This document shows positions 11,165 through 24,539 of a DNA stretch of 64,000 bases, piece by piece (the stretch's first letter is position 1; the number at the start of each line of letters is the position of its first letter). Source of the DNA: Protopterus annectens (Eukaryota; Chordata; Ceratodontiformes; Protopteridae); NCBI RefSeq assembly GCF_019279795.1, contig NC_056745.1:511095823-511159822 (forward strand), in the 5' to 3' direction. The position numbers and the translations under genes were made by a program. The notes beneath the pieces are model-generated. The model was given only the letters and a program-made list of their open reading frames with translations, ran no database searches and had not been told where the DNA came from.

Positions 11165-13164
11165 TCAAGAGTGGAACTGGAGCAGCCAAGCGGTCAGCTT
11201 CAGGTTGTCCAGGTTCGGAGGAGGAATGCAGGAAGGATGGGATATCAGATCCGGAATGGGATCTAGAATCCAAGGAGGATTCACCGAGTGAGACCTTAGG
11301 AAGAGGAACCAGATCTGTCGAGGCCAGAATGGAGCAATGAGAATCATTCTGCAACCCACCGAGAGGCTTTCTGAAGAACTTGCAGCATCAGAGGCAAGGG
11401 TGGATAGGCATACAGAAGACCGGGTGGCCAAGCATGCACCAGAGCGTCTCTTGGGGTACCTCCGGGAGGAGGTATTAGAGCGAAAAAACTGTCGCACTTG
11501 GTGTTTGAGGGAGAAGCAAAAACATCGCATGAAGGGGTTCCCCACCGTGCGAATATGCGTTCCGCTACTAGACAATTGAGAGACCACTCGTAAGGGGTCA
11601 GAATGGTGCGACTGAGCTTGTCCGCTAGGATGTTGGACCGACCGGAATGCGTTGCTATGAAAGCGATTGGTGGAGGTTGCCCATTCCCAAACTCTCATGG
11701 CCTCTCGACAAAGAGGGTAAGACCTTGTTCCCCTTGCTTGTTGATGTACCAGACAACAGACATATTGTCCGATTGAATCGCAATTGTTCCCAAGGGAAGA
11801 AAGTCCTGAAGTGCTAACGCTAAGAGCACTGCTCTCATCTCTAGAACATTGATATGCAGTAAGGTCTCTGAATCGTTCCACGTGCCTTGGACTGTCCGGC
11901 CCATAAAGTGCCCCCACCAGGCGGAGGCGTCCGTGGTCACCGTGGCGAGAGGAGAAGCACAAATGGGCGACCCTCGTGGAGATCCGGGAGTGGAGCCACC
12001 ACAAGAGGGACCGCTTGCAAGCCTTGCTGATCGCTATGGGATGATGCATGGGAGAGCAAGGTATGACCACTGAACTAAGAGCGTCCACTGTAGAATGCAT
12101 ATTGAGCCTGGCAAGAGGAAGAAGTGCTATCGGCGAAGCCATGGACCCTAGAGCCCTCAGGACCAACTCCGCTGGAACAGAACATGAATGGAGAATGGCC
12201 GCACCTGGAGCTGCAGATTTAGAACTCTGTCCGCAGTAAGGAAGGCTCGTAAACTCCTTGTGTCTAGTCTGGCCCTATGAAATCTAAGAGCTGAGTGGGT
12301 GCCAGGTTGGACTTTTGTATTTATTGTGATGCCCAGAAATGGAGCAAGATGGAGAAAGGAGTCTGCCGAGAGAAGTAGATGCCTTGTTGGGCGGTAAGGA
12401 GCCAGTCGTCCAGGTAGGGAAAGACCTGCACCCCTGAAGCCTCAGGTGGGCCGCTACCACTGCTAGTACTTTGGTAAACACCCTGGGGCTGTGGTGAGAC
12501 CAAAGGGAAGGACCCGAACTGGTAGTGACTGGCTCCCAGCCGAGGCGGAGAAACCTCCTGGGCGTCTGTCCATTAGGATGTGGTAGTACGTCCTTGAGAT
12601 CTATCGAGCACATCCAGTGGCCTTCTCCCAGAAGGGGAGAATAGATTGTAGAGTGACCATTGAATTTTTCTTTGGGGACTGCCAGGTTCAAGAGAGAGGT
12701 CTAGGATTGGTCTTAGTTCCCCGTCTTTTTGGCACTAAAAGAACCTGGAGTAGAACCCTGATCCGATCTGGTCTGGGGAACGGGCTGGATGGCTCTTTTC
12801 TCTAGCAGATGGCCAATTTCTGCCAAAGCGGCCTCCCTTTGACCGGGTGGTACGTCTGGGAGGGACTTCAACTTTGGAAGGTGAAGGAAAGGAATGCGAT
12901 ATCCCTGGATATGATTTGGAGAACCCAGCGGTCTGATGTTATGGACTCCCATGCCGCTAGGTGCCCCAGCGTCCCCGACTGCCTCCAGAGTAGAGCAGTC
13001 GGGCAACCCTCAGGGTTGCTGCGGGCCCGTTCAGAGAAAGGTTCCCTGGACCCGAAGTTTCTGGGAGCCCCTCTGCCTCTAGGGCGGCGTCCTCCCTGTC
13101 CTCCTCTGCCACGGAAGGACTGGTTGTCGAGCAGGCTGGGACTGCTGCGACTTCGGAACCACAT
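11165..13164 (-). pseudogene. D3 reverse transcriptase-RNase H
   Basis: The N-terminal block (FRGRGGQGGRRPRGRG, then ESITSDRWVLQIISRD) is at 13164-12868. CSIDLKDVLPHP, with the first catalytic Asp, is near 12610. FPYLDDWLLTA is in the frame 12321-12503. RNase H is at 11695-11940 with TTDASAWWGHF, NVLEMRA and QSDNMSVVWYINKQG, so the D-E-D residues are visible. The parts lie in different frames. The YLDDWL form groups D3 with D5 and D9, unlike YLDDCL in D1, D6, D7 and D8. Confidence 0.85.
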
Positions 13165-13307
13165 CTTCTTCTGACCCTTTTGGTTCCTAGAATAGGGCCT
13201 CTGGGGTGCAGAGAAGCGATTCCGATGGCAGACAGCGTCTTCCGTCCTTCTCGCTCTGGGTCAGCGTCATGACGGTCTTGCCAAACAGAGCAGAACCATC
13301 AAAGGCG

Positions 13308-15090
13308 TTATAGCGCCTTGAAGGGCTCAGAAAAAGTGGCGGAGCCAGGCCTGGCGTCTAGTGACCAGTCCTGTCCCCGCAGCTCTAGCGCCCTCCGTAG
13401 CATGGGAGAGTAGCCGCATAAGTATTGTGACTGACCTAAGAGTGGCCATTTTGGTGGAGTGCAGAGCTCTGTCCTCCTCCGAAATGGACTCAGGGGGGGA
13501 TGCAGCGTACTCCTTAATAAGGTCTCGCTGCATCCGAATAACATGTGCCAAATAGTTCAGCGCCCTTACGAGAAGGTCGCCGAACTGAACATCCGCTTCC
13601 CCAAGCGGTCCATCATCGAGACTCCTTGCTCGGTGGGTGGACTGAGGGACTCTCCTGAGCCAGTTCCCTCTTTGTGGCGCCGCCATCAACATGGCATCTA
13701 CAGGAGGCCCCTTACTCCAATGGGTCCTGTCAGAAGGCGGGCTAAGGATTCTATCAGGTCTTTTGGGAATTGGCTCCACGGTGTCCGGCTCCTTCCACGC
13801 CCTGGTGGTAATAAGGTCCACCAGGGGTCGGCAGGGGACACCCAAGAGGTAGACGGGCCCGTTTGAATGCCTCCAAGAACACGGACTCGTCCGAGGAAGA
13901 CTTGGGGCAGACCACCCCCTATCTGAACATTTCCATGATGTCTCGAAGGAGACATCCTCGGGGGTGACCGTGGGGAGCCTTCCCCTTCCTCCAAGTCCGT
14001 GTCTTCAGTGAGAGACTCAGGAGTCAATGTGCCTCCTTTTGCACGTATGCTTGCGAGGCCTCCTCTGGGGGCTGTCAGAGGAGTCCTCAGCAGCAATTTG
14101 CTCCATGGGAGCAACTTGGGGCACAAGCGGGCTGTCCCAGGGGCCGGATGGTGGAAGCCTGGCCCAGTGCAGAGGGGCGGGGAGGCGAAGCAAGTGCCGG
14201 GGTCCGGAGACCCTCAACAGAGCCCTCTCCACTACATCAAAAGCCGAAGGGAGCCGACCTCGACCAAAGGATCCGACAATGGCTCCCCTCGGATCCGAAG
14301 AGTGGATCGGGCGGCGCCGAAGCACTCGGATCCGAAGGACAGTGCGCTCCGACACAGACGGCGCCGAAGGAGCACTGATCCCCGGATCCGGCTCGGATCC
14401 AGGCTCCGAGATCGGATCCGGCGCTCGAGGGCATGGTCGGATCCGGTACCAAGTACTATCGGCTCCGACCTCCCCGGCTCGAAGCTGCTCGGCTCCAGTT
14501 GCTCGAACCCGGAGCGGGTCGGAGAAGGAGCAATAGGCTTAAAAGGGTGTTGAGCTCCCCGAGGGGAGGCAAAGCACTCCCATCTGCATCTGGGCCTGGA
14601 TGAACCTTCTCATCATCCGGTCCAGATCAGCATCGAAAGGCTATGGGTAGATCTCGGCGAGGCTACCGAGGTAGGCCTGGAATGCCTCCTCGATAGCCTC
14701 GGCGGAGATCGGTCTCCTCCTCCTCAGGACCCGGTGAGAAGCACACAGGTGACGGGCCGAGAAGGAGGAGACCGCGCCACAAGGAAGCCGGAGAAGCCGC
14801 TTGGCTGGCGGGGCGAAACAGAGGTCTCGGCCCGCTTGTGGTGCTTCTCCCTCCGGTCCTTTCTAGATGCATCCCTCTCCTCTCCAGAAGCGGGAGTTTG
14901 AGTCCCGGAGCAGGAGGGTGCCACAGGGGAACTACTGCAGCCGGGAGTCCCGAAGGAGCGGAGGTCGGGCCGAGTCGGCGGTAAAGACCCGCCAAGACCA
15001 GCTTGGACCTCCGCTCCTCAGTGCCCTGGGGTTGAACCCTGCACAAATGGAACAACCAGATGTGAGGTGTTCAACCCCAAGACACTAACA
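13308..15090 (-). pseudogene. D3 gag-like protein, frameshifted
   Basis: The frame 13327-13845 holds the helical C-terminal region (LLVRALNYLAHVIRMQRDL, then GTGLVTRRQAWLRHF). Upstream frames (13698-14126, 14017-14355, 14663-15055) are rich in Ser, Pro, Arg and acidic residues. Near 15090-15030 a metal-binding start reads ADGHTC, stop, CLGVEHLTSGCSICAGF, the DGHxxCxxCLGxxHxxxxCxxC pattern with one stop. GC content is well above the rest of the window. Confidence 0.75.
14269..14444. repeat. Cluster of GGATCC palindromes in D3 gag
   Basis: Seven GGATCC words occur in 176 bp (14269, 14291, 14328, 14384, 14395, 14414, 14439), mostly as CGGATCCG, interspersed with gctccga words. The same ggatccgatatcggatcc palindrome stands in both D3 terminal repeats. 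Confidence 0.85.
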
Positions 15091-15429
15091 CGTGTGGCCA
15101 TCAGCGGTGAGAGCTTATGGCCACACTCGAGCATTTAGAAAAAATGGACTTAGGCTGTTCAGCCATAGTCACTAAAGTTAACCCAAAGTTACAGAAAGTA
15201 ACTAAACAATAAAGAAACACACAGGCCTCACACACACTCTACGTACCAGCGAGGGGAGGGAATAAAAATTATTACTGAAAATTAAATTAAACTAAAAACA
15301 GTGAATAATAATAGGAAACCTACAACTTTCACACAAAAATTATTAAAAAAGGAAAAAATTCTCTATTTTTAAACAAGAAAAATCCACTTAGCTGAGAGCT
15401 ATGAAATCCACATCTAGTTACCAGCGCGG

Positions 15430-15585
15430 CAAACAAGATCTGAGGTCATGAGGGTAGAGCAGGGCATTATGGGTGAGGGGAGGAGCTGAGAGCTTGGATC
15501 CATAGCTGGAAAACTATGCCGGTTCGGATCCGATATCGGATCCATAACCCACAGGTTGCAGACAAATGAATATCCTACTTCAGAT
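15430..15585 (-). repeat. D3 left inverted terminal repeat
   Basis: This is the inverse of the inner right repeat (9790-9958). The outermost segment tatcctacttcagat is specific to this end and is complemented in the ICR at 10094-10110. No clear TATA box is seen. The position of the CRE in other families holds TGACCTCA here. Confidence 0.88.
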
Positions 15586-16128
15586 CATCTGTTTACCTAA
15601 TGATTTTGAGACTGCAGATTCCATTTTTTTGCCAAACGAAAAGTCTTATAAATTCCATGGATCAGCCTGCTCTTTTAATCACACTTTTTGATCACCTCTG
15701 CAGCAGAGTGGCGAGACATTAAATTTCTATGCAAGGGAGAATTTAAGATCACATTTTTAACATCTTGAAGGTGCTGAGAATGCAGCCATATAAGCCTTCT
15801 TAGAGCAGTACCATCAGCCATAACCCAGGAATTCGTATCAGAGTCATACACGCACTGCAAGCAATAAGTAGTGACGTGCAATAGAAAAAGCTAACTTGTT
15901 TAAAGAAGGGTTTTCCTCACAAGGAGACACTGCAGATAAAACATTCATCTGTCAGAACAAACTTTAACTTGCGAGCTGACAATTCAAAATTCTGAAAAAT
16001 CAATGTTTTAGAAGAATACACTTTAATTCCAGTCCTACTCTTTCAGATGACGATGGGAAAATGATTAATAGGTATGGGAACAACTACATGCTTGGCAGCA
16101 GTGGTATCAACTGCTGGACACACACGCA

Positions 16129-16180
<52 letters not shown>

Positions 16181-16213
16181 CAGCACACACAGGCAGCACA
16201 CACACACACACAG

Positions 16214-16248
<35 letters not shown>

Positions 16249-17290
16249 CACACACACACACAGGCACACACACACACAGGCGCACACACACACAGGCAGC
16301 ACACACACACACAGGCAGCACACACACACACACACAGGCAGCACACACACACACACACAGGCAGCACACACACACACAGATGCACAGACACACACAGGCA
16401 GCACACGCGTACACACACACACATTACACACCGCGTACACACACACACACGTACACACACACACACACACACACACACGTACACACACACACACACGTAC
16501 ACACACACACACACGTACACACGTACACACACACACGTACACCCGCACACGTACACCCGCACACACACACACCCTCTAAAGCAGACAGAACAAAAGGAAT
16601 GGGTGTAGGTTCTGGTAAATCTTTCTGTAACAACTCAATAGTATTTTCTGATGGACTGAGAAACCTCAGTATTTTCCCACTGAAAACACTGGTGCATTCT
16701 AGCAATCTCACAGAACGAGAGTCCTTCAAAGGGAGAATCAGAAACTGAGGTCTCTTTGGAGTCTGAATCAGAAATCGTGGAAAAAAAACTGAATCCATCC
16801 CTGCATCTTCTTGTTCAGATTTAGAATCTTGGATCTCTTCAGGAAAAGTGGAATCCCTCTTTCTGTTAACAGAAATGACTTTACAAGAAGGATCAACAGC
16901 CTATATTGAGCCCCGAGCCAGTCCCAGGAAACTACTACTATCCAAGGAAATTTGAAGAGGAATAGAGACATGCTTAGTTTTTGGTTTCTTTTTGACAGGA
17001 AAAAAGAGGGTCAACCATGTTACTATTGGTAGCAGCTGGTTCCCCATGGATGGGCACAACATTTGGACACAAGGAAACTTTCCCTGTTCCCTCTCCAAGG
17101 GCAAGAGTGGCTCTCCCTTGTCCACTGAAGGGACTCCAACAGCTGCAGAGGATGTAGCTAACTCCTGGTTCATAGTGGCTGTAGGTGCTACACCAGAGGG
17201 ATTTGGGGTAAAAGATGAGTGGTCTGAATTACAAATGGCCACAGCAGTGTCACCCACTTGGGCTGAGGCAACTGTGAATCTGCTATGGTG
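15586..17290 (-). pseudogene. DIRS D2: decayed gag region
   Basis: The frame 15675-15881 includes LQCVYDSDTNSW, then ALRRLIWLHSQHLQDVKNVI. It aligns with LQCGFDSLEASC...RRHAWLKEQSLPDHVKAKLL of the other gag proteins. Upstream, the Ser/Pro-rich frame 16901-17257 could be the gag linker, but only its position supports that. A long CA repeat interrupts the region. It continues from 9000-9770 after removing D3. Confidence 0.6.
16127..16572. repeat. Long imperfect (CA)n microsatellite
   Basis: About 445 bp of CA dinucleotides, interrupted by regular cacaggcagcac words in the first part and cgtacac words in the second. It produces meaningless His/Thr and Cys/Val frames in several phases. It lies within the decayed D2 gag. 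Confidence 0.97.
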
Positions 17291-19619
<2,329 letters not shown>

Positions 19620-19630
19620 AGTCCTTCTAG

Positions 19631-20565
19631 CATGTCTGGGATCAGTTGCTAGTGTCCTCTCCTGCTCAGCTGGTGAACCTGGGAATATTGAGGCAATGTT
19701 ACAATTGCCTCATGTACACAGACAACCCTCTCCTCCTCCCACAAAACACAAATACATGCGAGAGATGCAACTATACGGCCAAACTGGAGGCTGAGCTCTC
19801 TCAACATAGGACTGGCAAGACCAGTCAGGAAGAGAAGGTTACCACACACACTATAGACCCAGTCTCACATAGTACCATCACAACCTCAAATCATACACAT
19901 AAACACACAAAGACATACTTTCAATGGCTCTGATCAAAAATCTACCAAAACAGCAGAGGCCACCAAAGCAGACACCCAAACAACCACCACCTCAGAACAC
20001 AACACCTGCAACACATAGACCTCACAGTCAGAGTGTCAAACAGTCACAGCCCTTAAGGCCAAACACAATGCCAGACACACTAGTCATTGGTGACTCCATA
20101 GTCAGACACACTGGCGTCCGCTCACCAGACTGAGTAAGGAGAAGGTCACAGTAAGCTGCCTGTCGGGCTAGAATCCGCCACATAACGCAAGCACTCAGGT
20201 CTCTCAACAGCAGGTACAAATATGACTCAGTCATTGTCCACGCTGGTGTAAGCGACCTGAGGCGTACCTCCTTGGACTACATGAAAAGAGACATTGAGGA
20301 GCTCTCTGATTATGTAGCCCAGGCAGGTATGACCCTGACCTTGAGCAGTATCCTACCTTCACCAAGAATGATGCCACAATACAGAGATAAGATGATCAGC
20401 TTTAACAATTGGCTTAAACTCTGGTGTCATTCAAAGGGGATCAATGTCTGTCTGCCTGGGATGACATGCTGGACAAGCCACGCTGCTTCAAGGGACGGCT
20501 TGCACCTGTCACCCTGGGATTCGGATATTGGCAAAGGCTCTTGCCACCCCATAGTGCCTTTTTAG
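19631..20565 (+). pseudogene. CR1 ORF1: Cys-rich start and esterase domain
   Basis: The first frame (19646-19933) has CYNC, then CERC, as in the PHD-like zinc region of CR1 ORF1. The second frame (19924-20133) is Pro/Gln-rich and reaches TLVIGDSIVRH, the GDS block with the catalytic Ser of the SGNH hydrolase fold. The third (20272-20565) continues through TLSSILPSPR to RDGLHLSPWD, the DxxH block carrying the other catalytic residues. Three frames mean at least two frameshifts. The ORF1 esterase is a known feature of CR1-type elements. Confidence 0.82.
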
Positions 20566-20624
20566 GCAAGGCTCAAATTCTAAACCTACCACCCTAGAAC
20601 ACAAAAAGGAAAAAACTAAGGGTA

Positions 20625-23393
20625 ATGCTGCTCAATGCCAGAAGTCTAAATCTCAAAATGCACGCACTCGAGGCCCTTCTCAGTATGGAGAACATCGATG
20701 TCTGTGCAGTGACAGAAACCTGGTTCAAGGCTCCTGAGAGCACCCCAGCACTATCAGGTTTTACCTCTTATCATGCGTTCCGGCCCCAAAATCCGGACAA
20801 TACCAAGAAAGGAGGGTATCCATATTCAACAAAGACACCCACACCTCAAGACTGGTGGCAACGCACGATGCATCGGAGACCATCCAGGTGCAATTAACCA
20901 TAGGCAAGACTGCTCTGCAAATTGTAGCATGTTACAGGCCACCCTCACAAACTCAGGAACCTCACATGGCCTTCCTGAAAACACTAGAGAGGATAAATGT
21001 ATCACCAAACACCATCATACTAGGTGACTTCAATTACCCTAATATAGACTGGGAACACTACTCAAGCCCAAACACCCTAGCCCAAAAGTTCCTGGAATTC
21101 ATAAACTCAAATGCCATGGAACAACTAGTCACCATCCCACAAGAGGAGAAAACATACTTGATCTCATCATCACGAACATGGGAGCACAATGTTCAACACC
21201 GGAAGTATACCCCTCACTGGTGAGATCAGATCACAAACTAATCTCGCTGGAGGTCCTCATCCCACCCCACCTGAAATAAAAAGACCACAGTAAAGAACTT
21301 CTCGAAGCCGACTTCACACTTCTAAAGACTAGTGTGGTCTCCTTTAAGGCCCCCGAGCCGACGGAAAACAGTACTCAAGCCGCTGAATCACTTACACATG
21401 CCTTCTACCAGCACCTGCAGGACTGCATGGATAAGGCAATCCCAAGCAAAACAAAGACTCTTTGTACCAAAGGCAAGCGTCCACTCTGGTGGACCCCAGC
21501 CATAAACAAACTCTACAACAAAAGGAGGAAGCTACTACAAGATAGAGCAAAATCCTTAAAAGGTAAGACACCCTTGATCACTATAAGTAAAAACTAAGAG
21601 CTCTCATAAAATCATCCAAAGCAAATTTTGAGAGAAAAATAGCTAAAGACTCAAAAGACAATCATAAGGCCTTCTTTAGCTATGTTAGAAATCTGGGAGG
21701 AAACTCCCAGATATGCTCAGAACTAGTTCAAAATGATGTGAAGATTACTGATCCTACAGACATTGCCAACATACTGGCTGACAGGTTCAGTGCAAACTTC
21801 TCCCCTCCCCAAAAGGAGAGATATCTATACCAGCGATTGCAGCCCCCAAACATCTCCAACGCCCAAGTGAGAACTGCTCTCTCCAAAGCAAAAACACAGC
21901 AGACATGGGACCTGATGGTGTCCCCGGCTGTGTGCTCCACGAACTCAACGAGGAATTAAACCCACAGCTAGGACAGCTGTTTAATCATAGTCTTACCTCT
22001 GGATACGTACCCAGGAGTGGCGCACTGCAACTGTGGTCCCACTTCACAAAGGCGGTGCCTCCACCGACCCTGGAAATTACCGGCCCATTAGCTTGACAAG
22101 CCTTATCTGCAAAGCCATGGAGAGGATCATAATGGACCTCATAAATAAAGACATAGGAATTTGCAGACTTTGGATCCATCCCAGTTTGGCTTTGTCAAAG
22201 GCAGATCATGCCTTCTAAACTTGGTTGACTTTTTGAAACAGTCACCAAAGCCATTGATGAGGGAAAGGCAGTCCATACAGCCTACCTCGATCTGGCGAAG
22301 GCCTTTGATACAATACCCCACTCGGGTATCATTGAAAAACTCATCAGCTTAAATGTTAACCCATACATCACAAGATGGGTTGCAAACTGGCTGAGTGACA
22401 GAACCCACAGGGTCAGAGTTGCTGGCGCCATGTCAGACTCAAAGCCTGTCACAAGTGGTGTACCACAGGGCTCAGTCCTGGGCCCACTCTTGTTTGGCAT
22501 CTACTTTTCCAAGTACAAGCAAACACAGGAGGGTTATGGCTGACAAAGTTTGCAGATGACTGCAAACTGGGCGCCATAGTAGAAAACACATCTGACACAG
22601 ATATCCTTCAGAAGGGTCTCACAGAAGCGGATAACTGGTGCCAGAGCCATGGCCTAAAGTTAAATGCCAAAAATGCATAGTCATACCCTTCGGGAAAAAC
22701 AAGGTTACCCCTAGCTACCAAATAGGTGGCAATCCACTGAGTACAGAAGAAGTTATCAGGGACCTGGGGACCCAGGTTGATAGTAGTCTGTCATTCGACA
22801 CCCATGTAGCTAAAGTAGTTAGGAAGACCTTCTACATTGCCCACCTTATCATGAAGGGATTCTCATCTAGATCAAGGGAGGTCATAGTCTCCTATACTCA
22901 TCACTCATCAGACCAATGATTGAGTACAATGCCCCATTCGAATGTATCTGACCCGACACTTGCAGCAGCTGGAGAGGCCACAAAAGTTCCTCACCAAAAG
23001 GATAAAGGGTCTCAAACATCTGTCCTATGCTGCCCGACTGAAAGAACTCCAGCTCTATTCAGTAAACACCGCTTGCTCAGAGGTGACCTTTGCCTAACAT
23101 ACAAGGCCATGTCAAACCCAGATTTGATGAATATGCTTCACCTCAAAAATCTAGATCCGTCAGAGCCACAAGGCGGAGACTTAAACCTCGACACGGCTAT
23201 TAATAGGACGTGCTGGAGGGATAGATTCATCACCCAAAGACTCCCTATGCTGTGGAATAAAATCCCGGTATATGTGAGGCAGAGCACCTCGCTGGCCTTG
23301 TTCAAGAGAAATCTTGACCAATGGATGGGAGATCGCAGATATACCCCAGGGATTACCTCAGTGTCACTGCTCAACAGAGGCACAGCAAAATAA
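20625..23393 (+). pseudogene. CR1 ORF2: endonuclease-reverse transcriptase
   Basis: Endonuclease blocks: VCAVTETWF (20625-20897 frame) and ILGDFNYPNIDWEHY (20855-21223 frame). RT blocks in successive frames: GPDGVPG near 21905, PISLTSLICKAMERII near 22085, LDLAKAFDTIPHSG near 22290, GVPQGSVLGPLLFGIYF near 22455, and KFADDCKLGA with the catalytic Asp pair at 22549-22560. The C-terminus at 22920-23393 contains LPMLWNKIPVYVRQS and ends in a stop before the 3' tail. Multiple frameshifts are present. Confidence 0.87.
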
Positions 23394-23500
23394 TGGGTAT
23401 AGTTCCCCATACTAAAGGGGTGGCGTAAGCCACAAAACTATGGGCTAGGCTTGTAAATGCCCTCGGGCAGATAGCCTAGTATGAACCTATGAACCTATCA

Positions 23501-23951
23501 GCTACTGCTCACCGAGTGTTAAAACTATACATACATTAACTGTTGCCTTCATAAGAAAAAAATGCAGCCACACAAAATGTCTACCAAGACATTTAGTCTT
23601 TAAAGATATCATAGTCAACATTCAATACCCATAAAAATGTATATCCACAAGACAGGACCAAAAGAAGCATCCACCAAAGACACAACCCTTTCCAATAACA
23701 CACCACAATGTAGACAAAATAAAGCCCACTGTCATAATGGGGGCTGGTATTTCCATCATTTTTTTCCTTCCACATACTTAAATGCTAAGGATGGGTCCAG
23801 GGAGAAAATATATAGTAAAGCAAAGATACCCTAGAGATGGACAGATTTGGTTTTATTTGATAAGCAGACAGGAGGGCTGGCCTGAATATATCACACATTT
23901 GTATTAATCTTCAAGCAACTTTCCTCCCACACTTATCTTCGTTCTCCTCTC

Positions 23952-24013
<62 letters not shown>

Positions 24014-24529
24014 TACATGCATGCACACACACACACCTACATACACACTCTGTAGGTTTCAGTCAATTTACAAGATAGTTTATTTATGTCATATAGTTAA
24101 AAAATACAAGAAATACTTCACAACCTCAGATTACAGCAGTCTAGAGAAAGACAGACAGGCAGAGACTGAAAGGCAGCTGTACAGAATTCCTCATTAGCCT
24201 TAACACATTTTTATTTTTAATTTGGCTATAATAACTCAGTAAATCAAGAACAAGGAAAACACACACTGATGACTAATGTGATATGGAAATAAGCTACAAG
24301 AATTGTTGGTCCTAGTTTTGAGAAGGCCTTTTCAAATATTTACTAATCCAAGAGGGATTCTATTTAAAAATGTTGCCGCCTTGTTTTTTGGGGGTTTTTT
24401 GGTTTTAAAATAGAGAAACAAATCAAATCTAAAACAAATAACTATTTACACAGTTCCACAGCTGATCAAATACATCAAAGTTATACATAATAACAATTGA
24501 CACTTTTCAAGTAAGTCTTTAAGTTTAAG
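23501..24529. other. No gene seen; contains a CA microsatellite
   Basis: AT-rich DNA with a perfect CA repeat at 23954-24011. No coding motif was recognised. Confidence 0.6.
23954..24011. repeat. (CA)n microsatellite
   Basis: About 28 uninterrupted CA units, followed by a short impure stretch to about 24040. Confidence 0.97.
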
Positions 24530-24539
24530 TCAAGATTTG

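Larger units (their letters stand above)
9771..15585 (-). mobile_element. DIRS retrotransposon D3, inserted in D2
   Basis: A complete-length element in element order (minus strand): left repeat 15585-15430, gag about 15090-13308, RT-RNase H 13164-11165, recombinase about 11160-10226, complementary region 10131-10033, right repeat 9958-9771. It is GC-rich compared with its surroundings, especially gag. Removing 9771-15585 joins minus-strand ...CAGATG to TTTAAG..., with no target duplication. It shares the right-repeat tip with D5, while its inner repeats differ. Confidence 0.92.
19620..23500 (+). mobile_element. CR1-like non-LTR retrotransposon, nearly full length (copy B)
   Basis: The only plus-strand coding retroelement of size in the window. 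It has the two-ORF CR1 layout: ORF1 with Cys pairs and an SGNH esterase domain (19646-20565), ORF2 with endonuclease and reverse transcriptase (20625-23393), and a short 3' tail. The 3' end is the direct repeat tatgaacctatgaacctat at about 23481-23499, comparable to the 8-bp 3' repeats of CR1 elements. Several frameshifts make it inactive. The 5' limit is uncertain. Confidence 0.88.

Noticed and set aside
13999-14553. Plus-strand open frames of 169-184 codons
   Set aside because: They are antisense to D3 gag. High GC and CGGATCCG repeats keep several frames open. No domain is visible.
16061-16748. Long His/Thr-rich and Cys/Val-rich open frames on both strands
   Set aside because: They are translations of the CA microsatellite in different phases, not genes.
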